From Paracyclopina nana (lineage: Eukaryota > Arthropoda > Copepoda > Cyclopoida > Cyclopettidae), in assembly GCA_019096065.1 (NCBI GenBank), contig JAGUCH010000007.1, forward strand, positions 2,502,501-2,566,500: 64,000 nucleotides of DNA. The letters run 5' to 3'. Of this stretch, positions 48,687-58,712 are shown in pieces. Position numbers and translations under genes: made by a program. The notes beneath the pieces were generated by a model. It saw only the letters and a list, made by a program, of their open reading frames with translations. It did not search any database and was not told where the DNA came from. Numbering within the stretch: the stretch's first letter is position 1; each line of letters begins with the position of its first letter.

Positions 48687-48852
48687 ACAGAGTACCAGGG
48701 GAAAAAGTCACAGTTCTTTGGATTCACTCCAAGTTGCTACACCCCTGCTCTCGCGCTTTTTACGCCACTCTCGGTAAATATTCATTCACTTACTATTACC
48801 AGGGGCCTTGAGCCTAAACCCTTTTCGCTTCTGCAGCCGCTGCTCACTCGCC

Positions 48853-49952
48853 ATGCCTGTCAGTCGATCTCCCCCTCGTACCTCTGCAAATGAGGGACTC
48901 GGCGTATCCCAGGATAGCCATGAACTGGGTACTGACCCATCCGGGCTCCATCAACGCTTCGAAGCCGACCTCAGCAACCTAGGAGCCCAAGGGCCCGCTA
49001 TTGGGACCCGGCCAGGCCTAGACCCCCTCGGGTTTCCTCGGGCCCCTGGAACGACCACTGAACCTGCCTCCGGGGCACGACCCCGCGCCGAAGCCAGGGA
49101 GGATCCGCCATTCCTACCAGCCGAGGCTAACCCGGCTGGCGCCAGCCCGGGCACCGACGGCCTGTCGCAGGCTATGCTGCTGCAATTCCTGAAGTCCATG
49201 GAGGCCCTGCGGCAGGCTGACGCGCAGGCTCGCCAGCAGGAGGCCGAGCTACGTCCTCTCAGGTGGCCCGCATTGCCCTCGAGACGGCTCACCAGCGCTC
49301 CAATGAAGGGGTCCCACAGTGGCACGCCAGGCTGCGCAGCATCTTCGTCCGCGCTAAACCAGAGTTGGCCAAGGAAGTTGAAACCTACCCTAACCTGATC
49401 CGCATGTTCGTGACCAAGCTGCATCGTAAGGACGTGGTCATGGGCATCGCCGGACATAAATTTTCCACCATGTCTGACGCCCTAGAAGCTGCCAGCCAAG
49501 CTGAGTGCTGGCTGTCATTGGGGCAGGGCAAAGGCCGGGTCGCTGCTATGATTCCTGGGTCCGGTAATGACTCCCCGGTGGTATGCTTCTACTGCGAACG
49601 CAAGGGTCACCGCAAGAGCGAGTGCAGGACCCTTGAGTTCGATAAGCGTAACGGCCTCTACGATCCCAAGGTGGACAAGTGGGCCCATGCGGTCTCCCTC
49701 AACAAGGACCAGGGGAACCGAGGTCAATCCTCTCGAGGTCGAGGACAAAGGCAAGCCTTTGATCAAAAAGGCTCTTCCGATCGGCCAGGCTCGTCTGGCA
49801 AAACCAGCAAGAATCCGCGAGTCAATGAGATCCACGAGGCCAAGTCCAGGGAGGAGCCCGAATCCGAAGCCTCGGATGACTCGGCACTGGGAAACGACTC
49901 GACCCAGTTGCAGAGAGCTCCAGCCGGGTCCCCTCATCTTCCCTCATATTAG
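48853..49952 (+). pseudogene. gag with zinc knuckle, frame broken
   Basis: The N-terminal part opens at ATG 48853 (MPVSRSPPRTS) and is Pro/Ala-rich; the frame changes between about 49255 and 49300, after which the capsid-like part continues to a TAG at 49950. The second part has a CCHC knuckle CFYCERKGHRKSEC and a Lys/Arg/Ser-rich tail. The shift may be a mutation rather than programmed, because the two parts read like one continuous product. Nucleic-acid binding in the particle is the known role of this protein. Confidence 0.7.
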
Positions 49953-52198
49953 CAGCTCTCGACCATATCGCCAGCCACCAACAATTCGTGGCCCAGGTCC
50001 CAATCCGCATCGGCAGGATCAAGGCCAGGGCTCTGGTCGACAGTGGCAACAGCTGGCTCATGTGTATCTCCGAGAATTTTGCCCGTCGCCTTGGAGTTCT
50101 CCCGCATGGCCTGCGGCCCATGCCAGACATGCCCGCCGTGGGCACCGCCCACCCATGCTCAACAATGTCTCCAGGTCCTGGGGGAGTTGTGGCAGCCGCT
50201 GCGAGTGCAGCTAGGCAATCATCCTCACTCTTTCTCAATTTGCCCCGCAGTGGTGCGAAACCTCTCCATGGATTTCAAGTGGTTCTATGGCACTCTGGAA
50301 GGGGTATCGTGGGATGTCGCCTTGCCCTACTTCGACGATTGCCTGGTTCACTCCGCCGACTTTGAGTCCCACCTCCGCAACCTGCGCTTGGTGCTGCAAA
50401 CCCACGAGAAGGCGGGGCTCCTACTGAAGCCATCCAAATGCCACTTGTTCCAATCCAGAGTGACATACCTAGGACACGTTGTCACCCCGCAAGGCCTCGA
50501 GGTCATGCCGGCCTACATCGGGCTGCGTCCCTTTTGCCCTTGGCCGTTTGCCCTTGGCCGTTTGCCCTTGGTACTTTTGCCCATTGAACTTTTGCCCATG
50601 GAGACTTTTGCCCTTGAAACTTTTGCCCATGGACACTTTTGCCCTTAGATACTTTTGCCCTTAGGACTTTTGCCCTTGAGGACTATTGCCCTTGAGACTT
50701 TTGCCCTTGGGGACTTTTGCCCTTGGGGACTTTTGCCCCCAAGGACTTTTGCCCTTAGGGACTTTTGCCCCTAGGGACTTTTGCCCTTGGGGACTTTTGC
50801 CCTTGGGGACTGTTGCCCTTGGGGACTTTTGCCCTTGGGGACTTTTGCCCTCGGGGACATTTGCCCTTGGGGACCTTTGCCCTTTTCGGACTTTTTTGAA
50901 GTTCTGATAGTTTGCTTTTAACCTACAATTAGAGAATAATGAAAATTAAATCAGAATTTTGTCCGTGTGCGTGTACAAGGCCAATTGATCTACTGGACAT
51001 AGTAAAAGCAACCAATAGAAAGTCCTCATAGGCAAAAGTCCCCACAACCAAAAGACCCACAGCCAAAAGTCTCAAAAGGCCAATGTCACAAAGGGCAAAA
51101 GTTTAGGAGGGCAAAAGTTCTCAAGGGCAGAAGTCTCAAGGGCTAAAGTCCCCAAGGGCAAATGTCCCCTAGGGCAAAAGTCTCCAATGCCATGGCAAAA
51201 GTCTCCAATGCCATGGCAAAAGTCTCCAATGCCATGGCAAAAGTCTCCAAGGCAAGGGCAAAAGTCCCCAAGGGCAAAAGTCCCCAAGGGCAAAAGTCCC
51301 CAGGGGCAAAAGTCCCCAGGGGCAAAAGTCCCCAAGGGCAAAAGTCCCCAAGGGCAAAAGTCCCCAAGGGCAAAAGTCCCCAAGGGCAAAAGTCCCCAAG
51401 GGCAAAAGTCCCCAAGGGCAAAAGTCCCCAAGGGCAAAAGTCCTCATGGGCTAAAGTCCCCAAGGGCAAAGGTCCCCAAAGGCAAACGTCCCCAAGGGCA
51501 AATGTCTCAAGGGCAAATATCCTACAGGCAAAAGTTCCCAGGGGCAAAAGTCTCATGGGCAAAAGTCTCTACGGGCAAACGGCCAAGGGCAAATTTACCA
51601 AGGGCAAACGGCCAAGGGCAAAAGTCCTGAGACCCTACATCGATCTCATCCGCGAGTGGCCACTGCCTAACACCAGGAAGCAACTGCGGATATTCCTCGG
51701 CAAGGCCAATTATTACCGATCCTTCATCGAAAAGTACCAACACGTTGCGGCACCCTTGTCTGACAAGCTCTCCAAGGATGACGGTACCAGCGACAACCAC
51801 GTCTTCCAGCCCACTCCTGACTTCCGGGCCGCCTTCAACGAGCTCAAGCGCAGACTGACTTCAGCGCCTGTGCTGGCTTACCCTGATTTCGCTTCACCTA
51901 ACCCCTTTTTCTTGGACACTGAATTCTCGCAAGAAAACAGGGCAGTAGGAGGAGTTCCCTCAGGAGTTCAGGATCGCAAGGAGAGGGTCATTTTATACGG
52001 CGCCAAGAAGCTGAACGCGGCTCAGAGCAATTACTCCGCTAACCAGGGTGAGCTGGTGGCCGTAATAATCTTCATCAAACAATTCAAATATTACTTGCAA
52101 CATCGCCGCTTCATCTTGCGCACCGATCATCGGAGCCCAAGATTAAAGCCCGAAGATTCGGTGCGAGGACATCTGCAGCTCGTACCAATCACCGGTTA
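49953..52198 (+). pseudogene. pol remnant: protease, partial RT, RNase H
   Basis: The aspartic protease motif VDSGNS is at about 50036-50053. A large deletion follows: the RT resumes only at the palm motif YFDD (about 50328-50339) and continues with HLRNLRLVLQTHEKAGLLLK and YLGHVVTPQGLEV. FB2 (50521-51633) interrupts it. Beyond it come the connection region (LPNTRKQLRIFLGKANYYRS), RNase H with LDTEFS, YGAKKLNAAQSNYSANQGEL and RTDH, ending at TAA 52198. Integrase is absent. Similarity is to Ty3/gypsy polymerases. Confidence 0.78.
50521..51633. mobile_element. Fold-back element FB2 inserted in RT
   Basis: 1.1 kb. The left arm is tandem GGGGACTTTTGCCCTT units (about 50526-50890), the right arm the inverted AAGGGCAAAAGTCCCC units (about 51060-51625), around a 170-bp AT-rich centre. 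The 9-mer CCTACATCG lies on both sides (50512-50520, 51634-51642), and RT homology resumes exactly there. The long open frames across the arrays are an effect of the repeat, not genes. Confidence 0.88.
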
Positions 52199-52199
52199 A

Positions 52200-53800
52200 C
52201 ATCACGATCCAGGTGTTACAGACGGCTTCAACCCTTTCCGTTAAGGCCTACCGCTGCCGGGTGCACATATCGCGAGAAGTTACCCGCTGTGGATACGACA
52301 GCATCAGCTATGGAAGCCAGATGACCGACGTGAACCGACCATATCTGGTGACGCCTCAAGCGTGCCGAGATGCTGCCGAAAACGCTTCCTCCTGGTAGAA
52401 AACAAGAAGGTCCAGGTTACGCTCAACAACCCCGCGTCCTTGTCGTACTTCTCCAAGGGCGGGCTCGACAAGGATCACAAATGCACAACGACCACGTTCA
52501 CCAGTGGCGGGATCACCTTCTCCCGCTTGTATGAAACCACCACCATCCATGCCCTGGTGGAGCCTATCTACGGCAAGCTCAACACCGCGAATGGCCGAGT
52601 GGTTTTCTCCAACCACCTGACTGCTAACTTCCAGGACCTGATTGTGCAGGACGACGCTGAAGGCACCATTGTGTGGCCTAAACGCAAGGCCCCTCGCTGC
52701 AAGGACGAGCTAAGCGAGGTGTACAAAGGGCCGGCCGTGCTGTACTCTCATCGCAACTCATCCAGCCTCACCGGAAACACTGGCCATCTAGGAGATCTGC
52801 TCCTCCTCGCCCACGAAGAGGAGTTACGGTTCGCAGGGTTTGTCTTGAAAGGTGTACAATCGATGTGCCAGCGGTGGCTGTTCACTACGCAGCTCCGCGA
52901 CTTTGCAGTGTTGATCGTTGGACCGGAGGAAGGACCTCTCCAGGCCAAGTACCTTCACCCTGAAGACATGGACGGCGCGAATATTCAAACCCAGCTGGCG
53001 TTCGTGCACTCGCAGCACGCACTGCATATTCAGGACCGGTTTAAGTTTCTCCAGGAGCTCATCTGCAAGAACGAGCGCTCAATTCTGCACTCCAAGCTCC
53101 AGAGCATGGCCTCTGGCTCCTCGTTGTATGCTACCCTCGACAGCCACAGGCCGGACCATCTGGTCACCCGCGCCGGGGCTGTGGCCTACGTCACGTCCTG
53201 CTACCCGGTACAAGCCGTCACGCTGTCTATTGCCAACTGCACGCAGGAAATCCCCGTGTTGGTGAACAATGAAACGCGGTTCGCCGACCCCATCTCCTTC
53301 GTGTTGACCGACCGCCCAGCGTGGTCCCATGCGACTCGATCACCCCGATCAAATGGAAAATCCACAATCAGTGGATGTGTGCCACTCCTCAGATCCACGC
53401 CTGCATTGCCCCGACGCAACTCAACCCCATGTCGGATGCGGCGCCCGAAGCGGACATTACGAAATCAGTCGAGGACTAGTAGGTGGCGTGTTCTCTGCAG
53501 AGCAGAGGGCCAACCATATTCTCTACCTCCACCTGTTCAGCAGCCGGGAGGCTGTGGTAAATACGATCACGAGTAACGTACTACACAACTCCCTTATCAC
53601 AGGCAGTCAGTCGACCACACTATGGACGCAGGAAGACATAGACCAGATGGTGGACCATGTTGGCAGGGCAATCATTCCGTTCTTTAGCTCGGTGGGGAAA
53701 TATTATTCCTACTTTACGGGAACCCTCATCACCATTGGCCTGATCAAGCTGATCCTCGGAGCTGTCATTCGAATGGTCATTCTGTATCGACGACGGGACT
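52200..53800 (+). pseudogene. Envelope-like glycoprotein, frames broken
   Basis: Located where errantivirus-like elements carry env. It is spread over three frames, with shifts near 52390 and 53330. Visible parts are a Cys-containing N-terminal block, many spaced Cys and N-x-S/T sites, and a C-terminal anchor helix (FTGTLITIGLIKLILGAVIRM, about 53716-53780) followed by YRRR. The N-terminal block faintly resembles chuvirus-type glycoproteins captured by arthropod retrotransposons rather than the baculovirus F-type env of gypsy; this is an inference from pattern. The gene is not functional as it stands. Confidence 0.55.
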
Positions 53801-54368
53801 GGGCTGGTGGATGTTCCTGGCTCTATGGCATACGGACTTCCTCATGGTGGAGATGCCGTGGCGAATGCTCACCAACCTGGGGCACGACCAGATCTTATTC
53901 AACGGCGGAGATGACGACGATGAGGACCAACCTCCAACACGTGGCAGGCGTCGACCTTGGACCCGGGCTGGACCTGAGGCATACCGGCTGGTGGCCCTCA
54001 GCGATGGAGACGAAGAAGACGAGTACCCAGATGATGAAGTATGGATCTGCGGAAACAGAGGAGGCCGACGAGCCCCGCCGATCTGGATTCCGCCAGCGGA
54101 TGAAGGAGGCTCTCTTCAAGGAACAAGACGGCCTCTACCAGAACCTCCAGGCTCAGGTTGACGCTCTAGCGAGGCAAAACGAGACGATGCACAACTACAT
54201 TATGGCTGTGCTTCCCTCTGCTCCGGTGCCTAACACTGTGGCCTCCGCGACCTTGACCCCCTTGAAGTCACCAATGGAAGGAGGAGCCACTGCGGGTCCA
54301 CCTATCTCCCCAGTACCTCCGGCCACGGGATCCCCCAGGCATCGGGTACCCATATCGCGTCGTGAGGA
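53801..54368 (+). other. Region between env and the MULE-like insertion
   Basis: Carries two overlapping open frames. One is acidic (NGGDDDDEDQPPT); the other holds a coiled-coil-like stretch (KEQDGLYQNLQAQVDALARQ) and a Pro-rich end. It may encode the cytoplasmic tail of the env product or a separate accessory product. The last 8 bases are the MULE target duplication. Confidence 0.4.
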
Positions 54369-54588
54369 GGGGAACGGTAATAAGATCAAAATTTTAAGAT
54401 CGAAATCAACATGGGATTTTAAAGTCGAAGCTTTTTTAGAGACTGGGTATTAAGTCCGATGGATTTTGAGTCTCAGGGTAATAAGATCGAACGGTGAATT
54501 ACAACACCAAACTATACCTGGATTTTAAGATCGAATCACCTGGATTTTAAAGTCACTGGATTGCTGGCAAACCAATTCAGTCAAGTAG

Positions 54589-54797
54589 ATGTCCGTAAGG
54601 TGGATAATTTCAAGTAATACACACAATGGCTTGGTAGAATATCTCCAGAAAATCTGTCAGTTTGGAATCGAACACAGTACAAACAATTCTGCTGAAAGTT
54701 ACCATGCCTTTTTAAAGAGGCAACTTCCTAATCATAGGCCTAACCTTTGGACTTTTTCGTCAAAAATAGATGAAATCATCAGTGATTTTGAGATAGA
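54589..54797 (+). pseudogene. MULE-like transposase C-terminal remnant
   Basis: An open frame with TNNSAESYHAFLKRQL and RPNLWTFSSKIDEII, matching the C-terminal pattern of animal MULE transposases (TNN.vE.fH...hPn.W.f). It is cut by the second LTR element at 54798; beyond that element (58455-58491) the frame continues for about a dozen codons to a stop. The catalytic DDE core is absent. Confidence 0.6.
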
Positions 54798-54998
54798 TGT
54801 TTGAATTTTCCCGCTCCCTCCCCCATATTAATCGTAGTCACTTAGTAAATAAACAAAAGGATCAGTTACGATCTACCTTTCCACCAAACAAGTTGTTCAT
54901 CGAGATTTATTCATCGGTTCCACACTTATAAGTATTACTTCGTAAAGTCAACGGCAATTTTCTCCAAGGACTAGTATCCGGGTAGCAAATTGCTTACA
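54798..54998 (+). repeat. 5' LTR of the non-autonomous element
   Basis: 201 bp, TG...CA termini. By eye it differs from the 3' copy by about seven substitutions and two small indels, mostly in the stretch 54829-54880. Confidence 0.88.
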
Positions 54999-55019
54999 TG
55001 GCGCCCAACGGATTGCAGG
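54999..55019 (+). other. Primer binding site of the non-autonomous element
   Basis: TGGCGCCCAACGGATTGCAG follows the LTR without a gap; the TGGCGCCCAAC start is typical of retroviral-type priming sites. Confidence 0.75.
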
Positions 55020-55176
55020 CAAGAACAAAACTTTCTGTAACCTTGGGTGTAAGAATACGCCTTGAAAGGCAGTAGCTCTTGGGGCTTGAATCAGAGGCCG
55101 GCTTTGCAACCCTCTGGCTCAAGCTAACAGTGTCTGGTTAACACCTGGCTTCGACGGCCCTCAAACGAGTGAATTC

Positions 55177-55493
55177 CCTCGGCTTTCTAAACGTTCCCGA
55201 GGCTTCGGATCTCCGCAAGCGCCGGCTTCCCACGTGCATCAGCACTATTTCCAGCATCCTTGATAACGGCATAAGAAAACACGCTAAAAAAGCGGAGTCG
55301 AAATCCCGTTTGAAAAGGAAGCAAAAACCACGTGGCTAACTGAGTCAGAAGACCTTCAGACAAGTGAAATCCCACGGCTTTCTATAAACGTTCCCGTGGC
55401 ATAAGACCTTGCCTTTCGTCAGAAACTCAGATTCCACCTGGCATATGACCTTCGGACGAGCAATAATCCTCGGCTTTCTAAACGTTCCCGTGG
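55177..55493 (+). other. Three repeated hairpins in the 5' leader
   Basis: Hairpins at 55177-55202, 55372-55399 and 55468-55493 share the loop CTTTCTAAACGTTC (the second has two extra bases). The first stem is CCTCGG with CCGAGG and the second CCACGG with CCGTGG, a compensated base-pair change; the third stem has one mismatch. They lie between the primer binding site and the first ORF, where packaging or dimerisation signals normally occur. Confidence 0.65.
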
Positions 55494-55808
55494 AATAGAG
55501 CTCTGAATTCGTCATTCCTTCTTGTAAGTTGACTCAAAAGTCAATTTTTTCACTTTTTCCAGTTCAAAAGAACTAATCCGTTTCTATTTACAGGTCCAAA
55601 GACCAGTGAACCCCTCCCCCAGACGTTCCTAAGGCCAAAGCCCAAAAGGACGTCGACCTCTTTCGTCTATTCTATTCCGGATTGACTCAGAAGCCAATCC
55701 GGATTCAACACTTCTTCTTACACCCAGTCAAAACTGTTGCTGTTTAAGGACAATAAAGATCAATACTATAAAAAGTTTAGTTCTTGAATAGCAAACTTAC
55801 TTACTAAC

Positions 55809-56591
55809 ATGGCTAGCGCGATGAACACGAGTTCACCCAATCAGTCTGATGAGGAAAGTCCTCAGAGACATTGGAAACTAGTCTATAAAGAACTTGAGGC
55901 TGATATGCAATGCGTTCAAGCCCAATACGATGAATGGCACAAAATTATGCCAGATGTCATGAAAAGAGACATCAAACCTTACATGAGACAGCTAAAAAAC
56001 CTCAAGCCAAAGATCGCCCACCTTGACAAGGAAGTCGAAGCCTTTGAAGAGGACACTGACTTCATTGACGGTGATGATGGCGAAGCCAGAGATGAAGCTC
56101 TCATTGTATTACGTGAAAAACTGGAAATGATCCTTATAAGGAAACGAGGCTGGTTTGCGCGATTCCGCAGATACTTGGCTGAATTCGAAAAGGAAAATCC
56201 TGACGCATCGAAAATCTCAGCCAATGAGTCCTCGTATGTCATACCTTTCCCGGAGGACCTTGAAATCTCCAAAATTTCGAAAACCAGCGTGAATACACGC
56301 AATAACCTCCTTGAAAAGCGTGAAATTCTACGCTCTGACGGACAAGGAGACAGAGACAGAGACACCGAAGTCTCGAAAAATGACGAACCGGACTGGAATA
56401 TCCCAGAAAATAAAGTTGCTAGAGAGCTCTACTTGTCAGTGAGGTCATTAATTGACAACCTGAAAGTCATGATCACCACTTTCGAAAGCGACACTAATCC
56501 GGACTTGAACTTGTCCCGCAAAAAGATGCTGGATGACGCAGACGCATCCATAAACAAAGGAATTCTCACTTTCGCGAGTCAGCAATCATAA
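55809..56591 (+). CDS. ORF1 of the non-autonomous LTR element, unknown
   Basis: 260 residues from ATG 55809 to TAA. Not recognised. It is charged and helical: a first region with regular Leu/Ile spacing (KELEADMQCVQAQYDEWHKI to LKPKIAHLDKEVEAFEED) reads as coiled coil, then an acidic loop (DFIDGDDGEARDE), a second helical region with KRGWFARFRRYLAEFEKE, and a helical C-terminus. It has no zinc knuckle. By position it could serve as Gag-like structural protein, an inference only. The frame is intact, which argues for recent activity. Confidence 0.65.
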   Translation: MASAMNTSSPNQSDEESPQRHWKLVYKELEADMQCVQAQYDEWHKIMPDVMKRDIKPYMRQLKNLKPKIAHLDKEVEAFEEDTDFIDGDDGEARDEALIVLREKLEMILIRKRGWFARFRRYLAEFEKENPDASKISANESSYVIPFPEDLEISKISKTSVNTRNNLLEKREILRSDGQGDRDRDTEVSKNDEPDWNIPENKVARELYLSVRSLIDNLKVMITTFESDTNPDLNLSRKKMLDDADASINKGILTFASQQS

Positions 56592-56819
56592 CAAAGGTCA
56601 AAATGCACCTAAAATAAAATCCGCGAATTCAAGGACAGGACAAGTGCAAAAACTGACATCACGTACAGTTGAGATGCACGTAAGGTTGAGAAAATCTCAG
56701 TCTCGGTGAGGTATTTAAAGCCCACGAGGCATCCACCCCGATCATTTCATGTACGAAATTCCACGGGTAACCCCATCGTCATCCCCCTCACCGTCTAACA
56801 AGTAAAAACTTAGTCAAAA

Positions 56820-58214
56820 ATGGCTCGTCAACTGTCGTCATTGGTCAAGAGACCTGCTTTTGAACACAAATTCAATAAGCCTACGTTCTTCAGCGAATTG
56901 AAGACAAAAGGAGTTGGCATCGCCGAAGTCCTGCTTAACCCAAAGGACCGCATCCTCGGCTCAAAAGCCCAGGAAGGGCATATCAAGAAGGTTCCCATCG
57001 CGCACTTGAAAAAGAGGTTAGACTGGGTCAACTTGGATAGTCTAAGGCTTCTACATCTCAGCCGAGGCGAGGTATATGAAGCCATCAATGTTTATAAGGA
57101 TCTAGCCTTCGCTTTTGAAAAAGCCTTGTATGATGGCAATATCCCCTCCCCGTACTCGACGTATAAAGCTCTGCAAACAGAGGAAACGCGTCGCCTGGCT
57201 CGCCGAAATCACATAGAACTCCAAAGGGAGGTAGATGGCATCGAGGACATTATGAGGCTTGAAAGCCAAGGTGTAAACACCACTCCAATGCCGGCTCCTC
57301 GTAATGCAGCCCCTCGTAATGATCGCAAACGATCACATCGAAGCTCTTCCAGGGCAAGAGGTGACGAATTGACTGCGAATTTCCCCCTTTCTGTAACTTT
57401 TAGGGACCCTCGCACTGACCCAAAAGGGCTAGCTAGCACTATAACTAGTGACAAGCTAATTCTCGTCTCCGTAAGCGCTCTAAACAGAGTTGTGGATCAA
57501 AATCCACAGATAGCTATGGATGACTTCTTTCGTCATAATAATGACTTCATTCGTCCGGATCGCAAATGGGAGCTGCGTAAACGCGAGGCTGACTTTGTTG
57601 CCTACCTTAGAAGGTATCCCGGTATCCAATCTTCGTCCTCGTCTTTGATGTCTGCATCGTCCTCAGCAGAGGCTTCAATGGCAGCCTCAGACGAGTCATA
57701 TCATCCGCCAAGAGGCGAGGCATCGATGTCCTCCTCCACCACGTCTCTGGAACCTGGATCTGAGCCCTCGATGACTTCGAGGTCGACTACGTCTGTCTCT
57801 GATCCGGATTCAGCCCCCGCTTCTGACTTGGAGGAGATGAAGAAAAAGATCCTTCCGTTCGCTCAGGTGCTGCTGAAGACCGAATCACCAGCCTCAGCAA
57901 CCTCGACCTCGACCCTGGCACCCAGCGAGCGGCCTCCTATTGATCTCATCGATCTTGAATCGGTGGCCATGGCGCCAAAACTGGTGAGAGCAGCGGAAAT
58001 GAATGACAAAATCGCTCCGCCTGCGGAACTCAGGCCGAACATAGTCACGCAGCCTCCAGCGGTGGTGAAACGCCCATCGACCCCGATCCCAGCTCCCCCG
58101 AAGCCGGCCCCGTTCCCAGTGGGAGATGTGGACGATTTATTGAAACGAGAAGATGGCGAGACTGAGGATTTGGACTATGAAATGGACGAGGCAATTCTGC
58201 AGGAAAATGACTAG
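56820..58214 (+). CDS. ORF2 of the non-autonomous LTR element, unknown
   Basis: 464 residues from ATG 56820 to TAG. Not recognised. The N-terminal 120 residues look folded (SLVKRPAFEHKFNKPTFFSE, VNLDSLRLLHLSRGEVYEAI). A basic linker follows (PRNDRKRSHRSSSRARGDE), a second short folded part (about residues 180-265), then a long Ser/Thr/Pro-rich region and an acidic tail. No polymerase, protease or integrase motif is visible. It is separated from ORF1 by 225 bp, so it would need its own start, by reinitiation, splicing or an internal promoter. A TTTAAAG box precedes it at about 56715. Confidence 0.65.
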   Translation: MARQLSSLVKRPAFEHKFNKPTFFSELKTKGVGIAEVLLNPKDRILGSKAQEGHIKKVPIAHLKKRLDWVNLDSLRLLHLSRGEVYEAINVYKDLAFAFEKALYDGNIPSPYSTYKALQTEETRRLARRNHIELQREVDGIEDIMRLESQGVNTTPMPAPRNAAPRNDRKRSHRSSSRARGDELTANFPLSVTFRDPRTDPKGLASTITSDKLILVSVSALNRVVDQNPQIAMDDFFRHNNDFIRPDRKWELRKREADFVAYLRRYPGIQSSSSSLMSASSSAEASMAASDESYHPPRGEASMSSSTTSLEPGSEPSMTSRSTTSVSDPDSAPASDLEEMKKKILPFAQVLLKTESPASATSTSTLAPSERPPIDLIDLESVAMAPKLVRAAEMNDKIAPPAELRPNIVTQPPAVVKRPSTPIPAPPKPAPFPVGDVDDLLKREDGETEDLDYEMDEAILQEND

Positions 58215-58238
58215 TTAAATGTAAGGCCCTTTCATTTA

Positions 58239-58247
58239 AGCGGGGAA
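58239..58247 (+). other. Polypurine tract of the non-autonomous element
   Basis: AAGCGGGGAA directly before the 3' LTR, the usual plus-strand priming site. Confidence 0.7.
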
Positions 58248-58449
58248 TGTTTGAATTTTCCCGCTCCCTCCCCCATATCAAACGTAGTCATAAGTAAATA
58301 AACAAACGAGGAACAGTTACGTTCCACCTTTCCACCAAACAAGTTGTTCATCGAGATTTATTCATCGGTTCCACACTTATAAGTATTACTTCGTAAAGTC
58401 ATCGGCAATTTTCTCCAAGGACTAGTATCCGGGTAGCAAATTGCTTACA
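58248..58449 (+). repeat. 3' LTR of the non-autonomous element
   Basis: 202 bp, followed by the ATAGA target copy and the resumed MULE-like sequence. Confidence 0.88.
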
Positions 58450-58699
58450 ATAGATATAAAAAGGCTTGATGAATTTCCTGAAAATGACAATTGACTTTTT
58501 AATCTAGATGTTTCGACTTTAAAATCCAGGTAGAGGTTCATTTTTTGTTTTCCCGTTCGATCTTATTACCCAGTATCAATTTTAGTTCGATCTTAAAATC
58601 CAGGTGATTCGACTTTAAAATCCCTTATCAATTCGGCTTTAAAATCCCCCCTAAATTCGATCTTAATACCGGCACCCCGTGAGGACACGACAACACTTC

Positions 58700-58712
58700 A
58701 ATAGGGGGAAAT
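58700..58712 (+). other. Polypurine tract of the outer retrotransposon
   Basis: AATAGGGGGAAAT directly before its 3' LTR. Confidence 0.65.

Larger units (their letters stand above)
54798..58449 (+). mobile_element. Non-autonomous LTR element with two unknown ORFs
   Basis: LTRs (TGTTTGAATTTTCCC...TTGCTTACA) at 54798-54998 and 58248-58449, a primer binding site TGGCGCCCAACGGATTGCAGG right after the first, a polypurine tract AAGCGGGGAA before the second, and a 5-bp duplication ATAGA on both sides (54793-54797, 58450-58454). The 3.25-kb interior encodes two proteins, neither with protease, RT, RNase H or integrase motifs. It must depend on another element for reverse transcription and integration. 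Confidence 0.88.
54369..58677. mobile_element. MULE-like element with subrepeat-built ends
   Basis: The termini GGGGAACGGTAATAAGATC and GGGTGCCGGTATTAAGATC (right end, complement) are imperfect inverted repeats. Both arms are built from units such as GGATTTTAAAGTCGAA and ATTTTAAGATCGAA. CGTGAGGA is present on both sides (54361-54368, 58678-58685). Without the LTR element at 54798-58449 it is about 650 bp and contains a transposase remnant. It lies just upstream of the polypurine tract of the host retrotransposon. Confidence 0.75.

Noticed and set aside
50521..51633. CRISPR-like look of the regular short repeats
   Set aside because: Units are contiguous, without unique spacers, arranged as inverted arms with a target duplication, in a eukaryotic genome.
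51162..51640. Long open frames across the AAGGGCAAAAGTCCCC arrays, open on both strands
   Set aside because: They arise from a 17-bp-type repeat without stops in several frames; the same peptide unit repeats and the sequence lies inside FB2. Not a gene.
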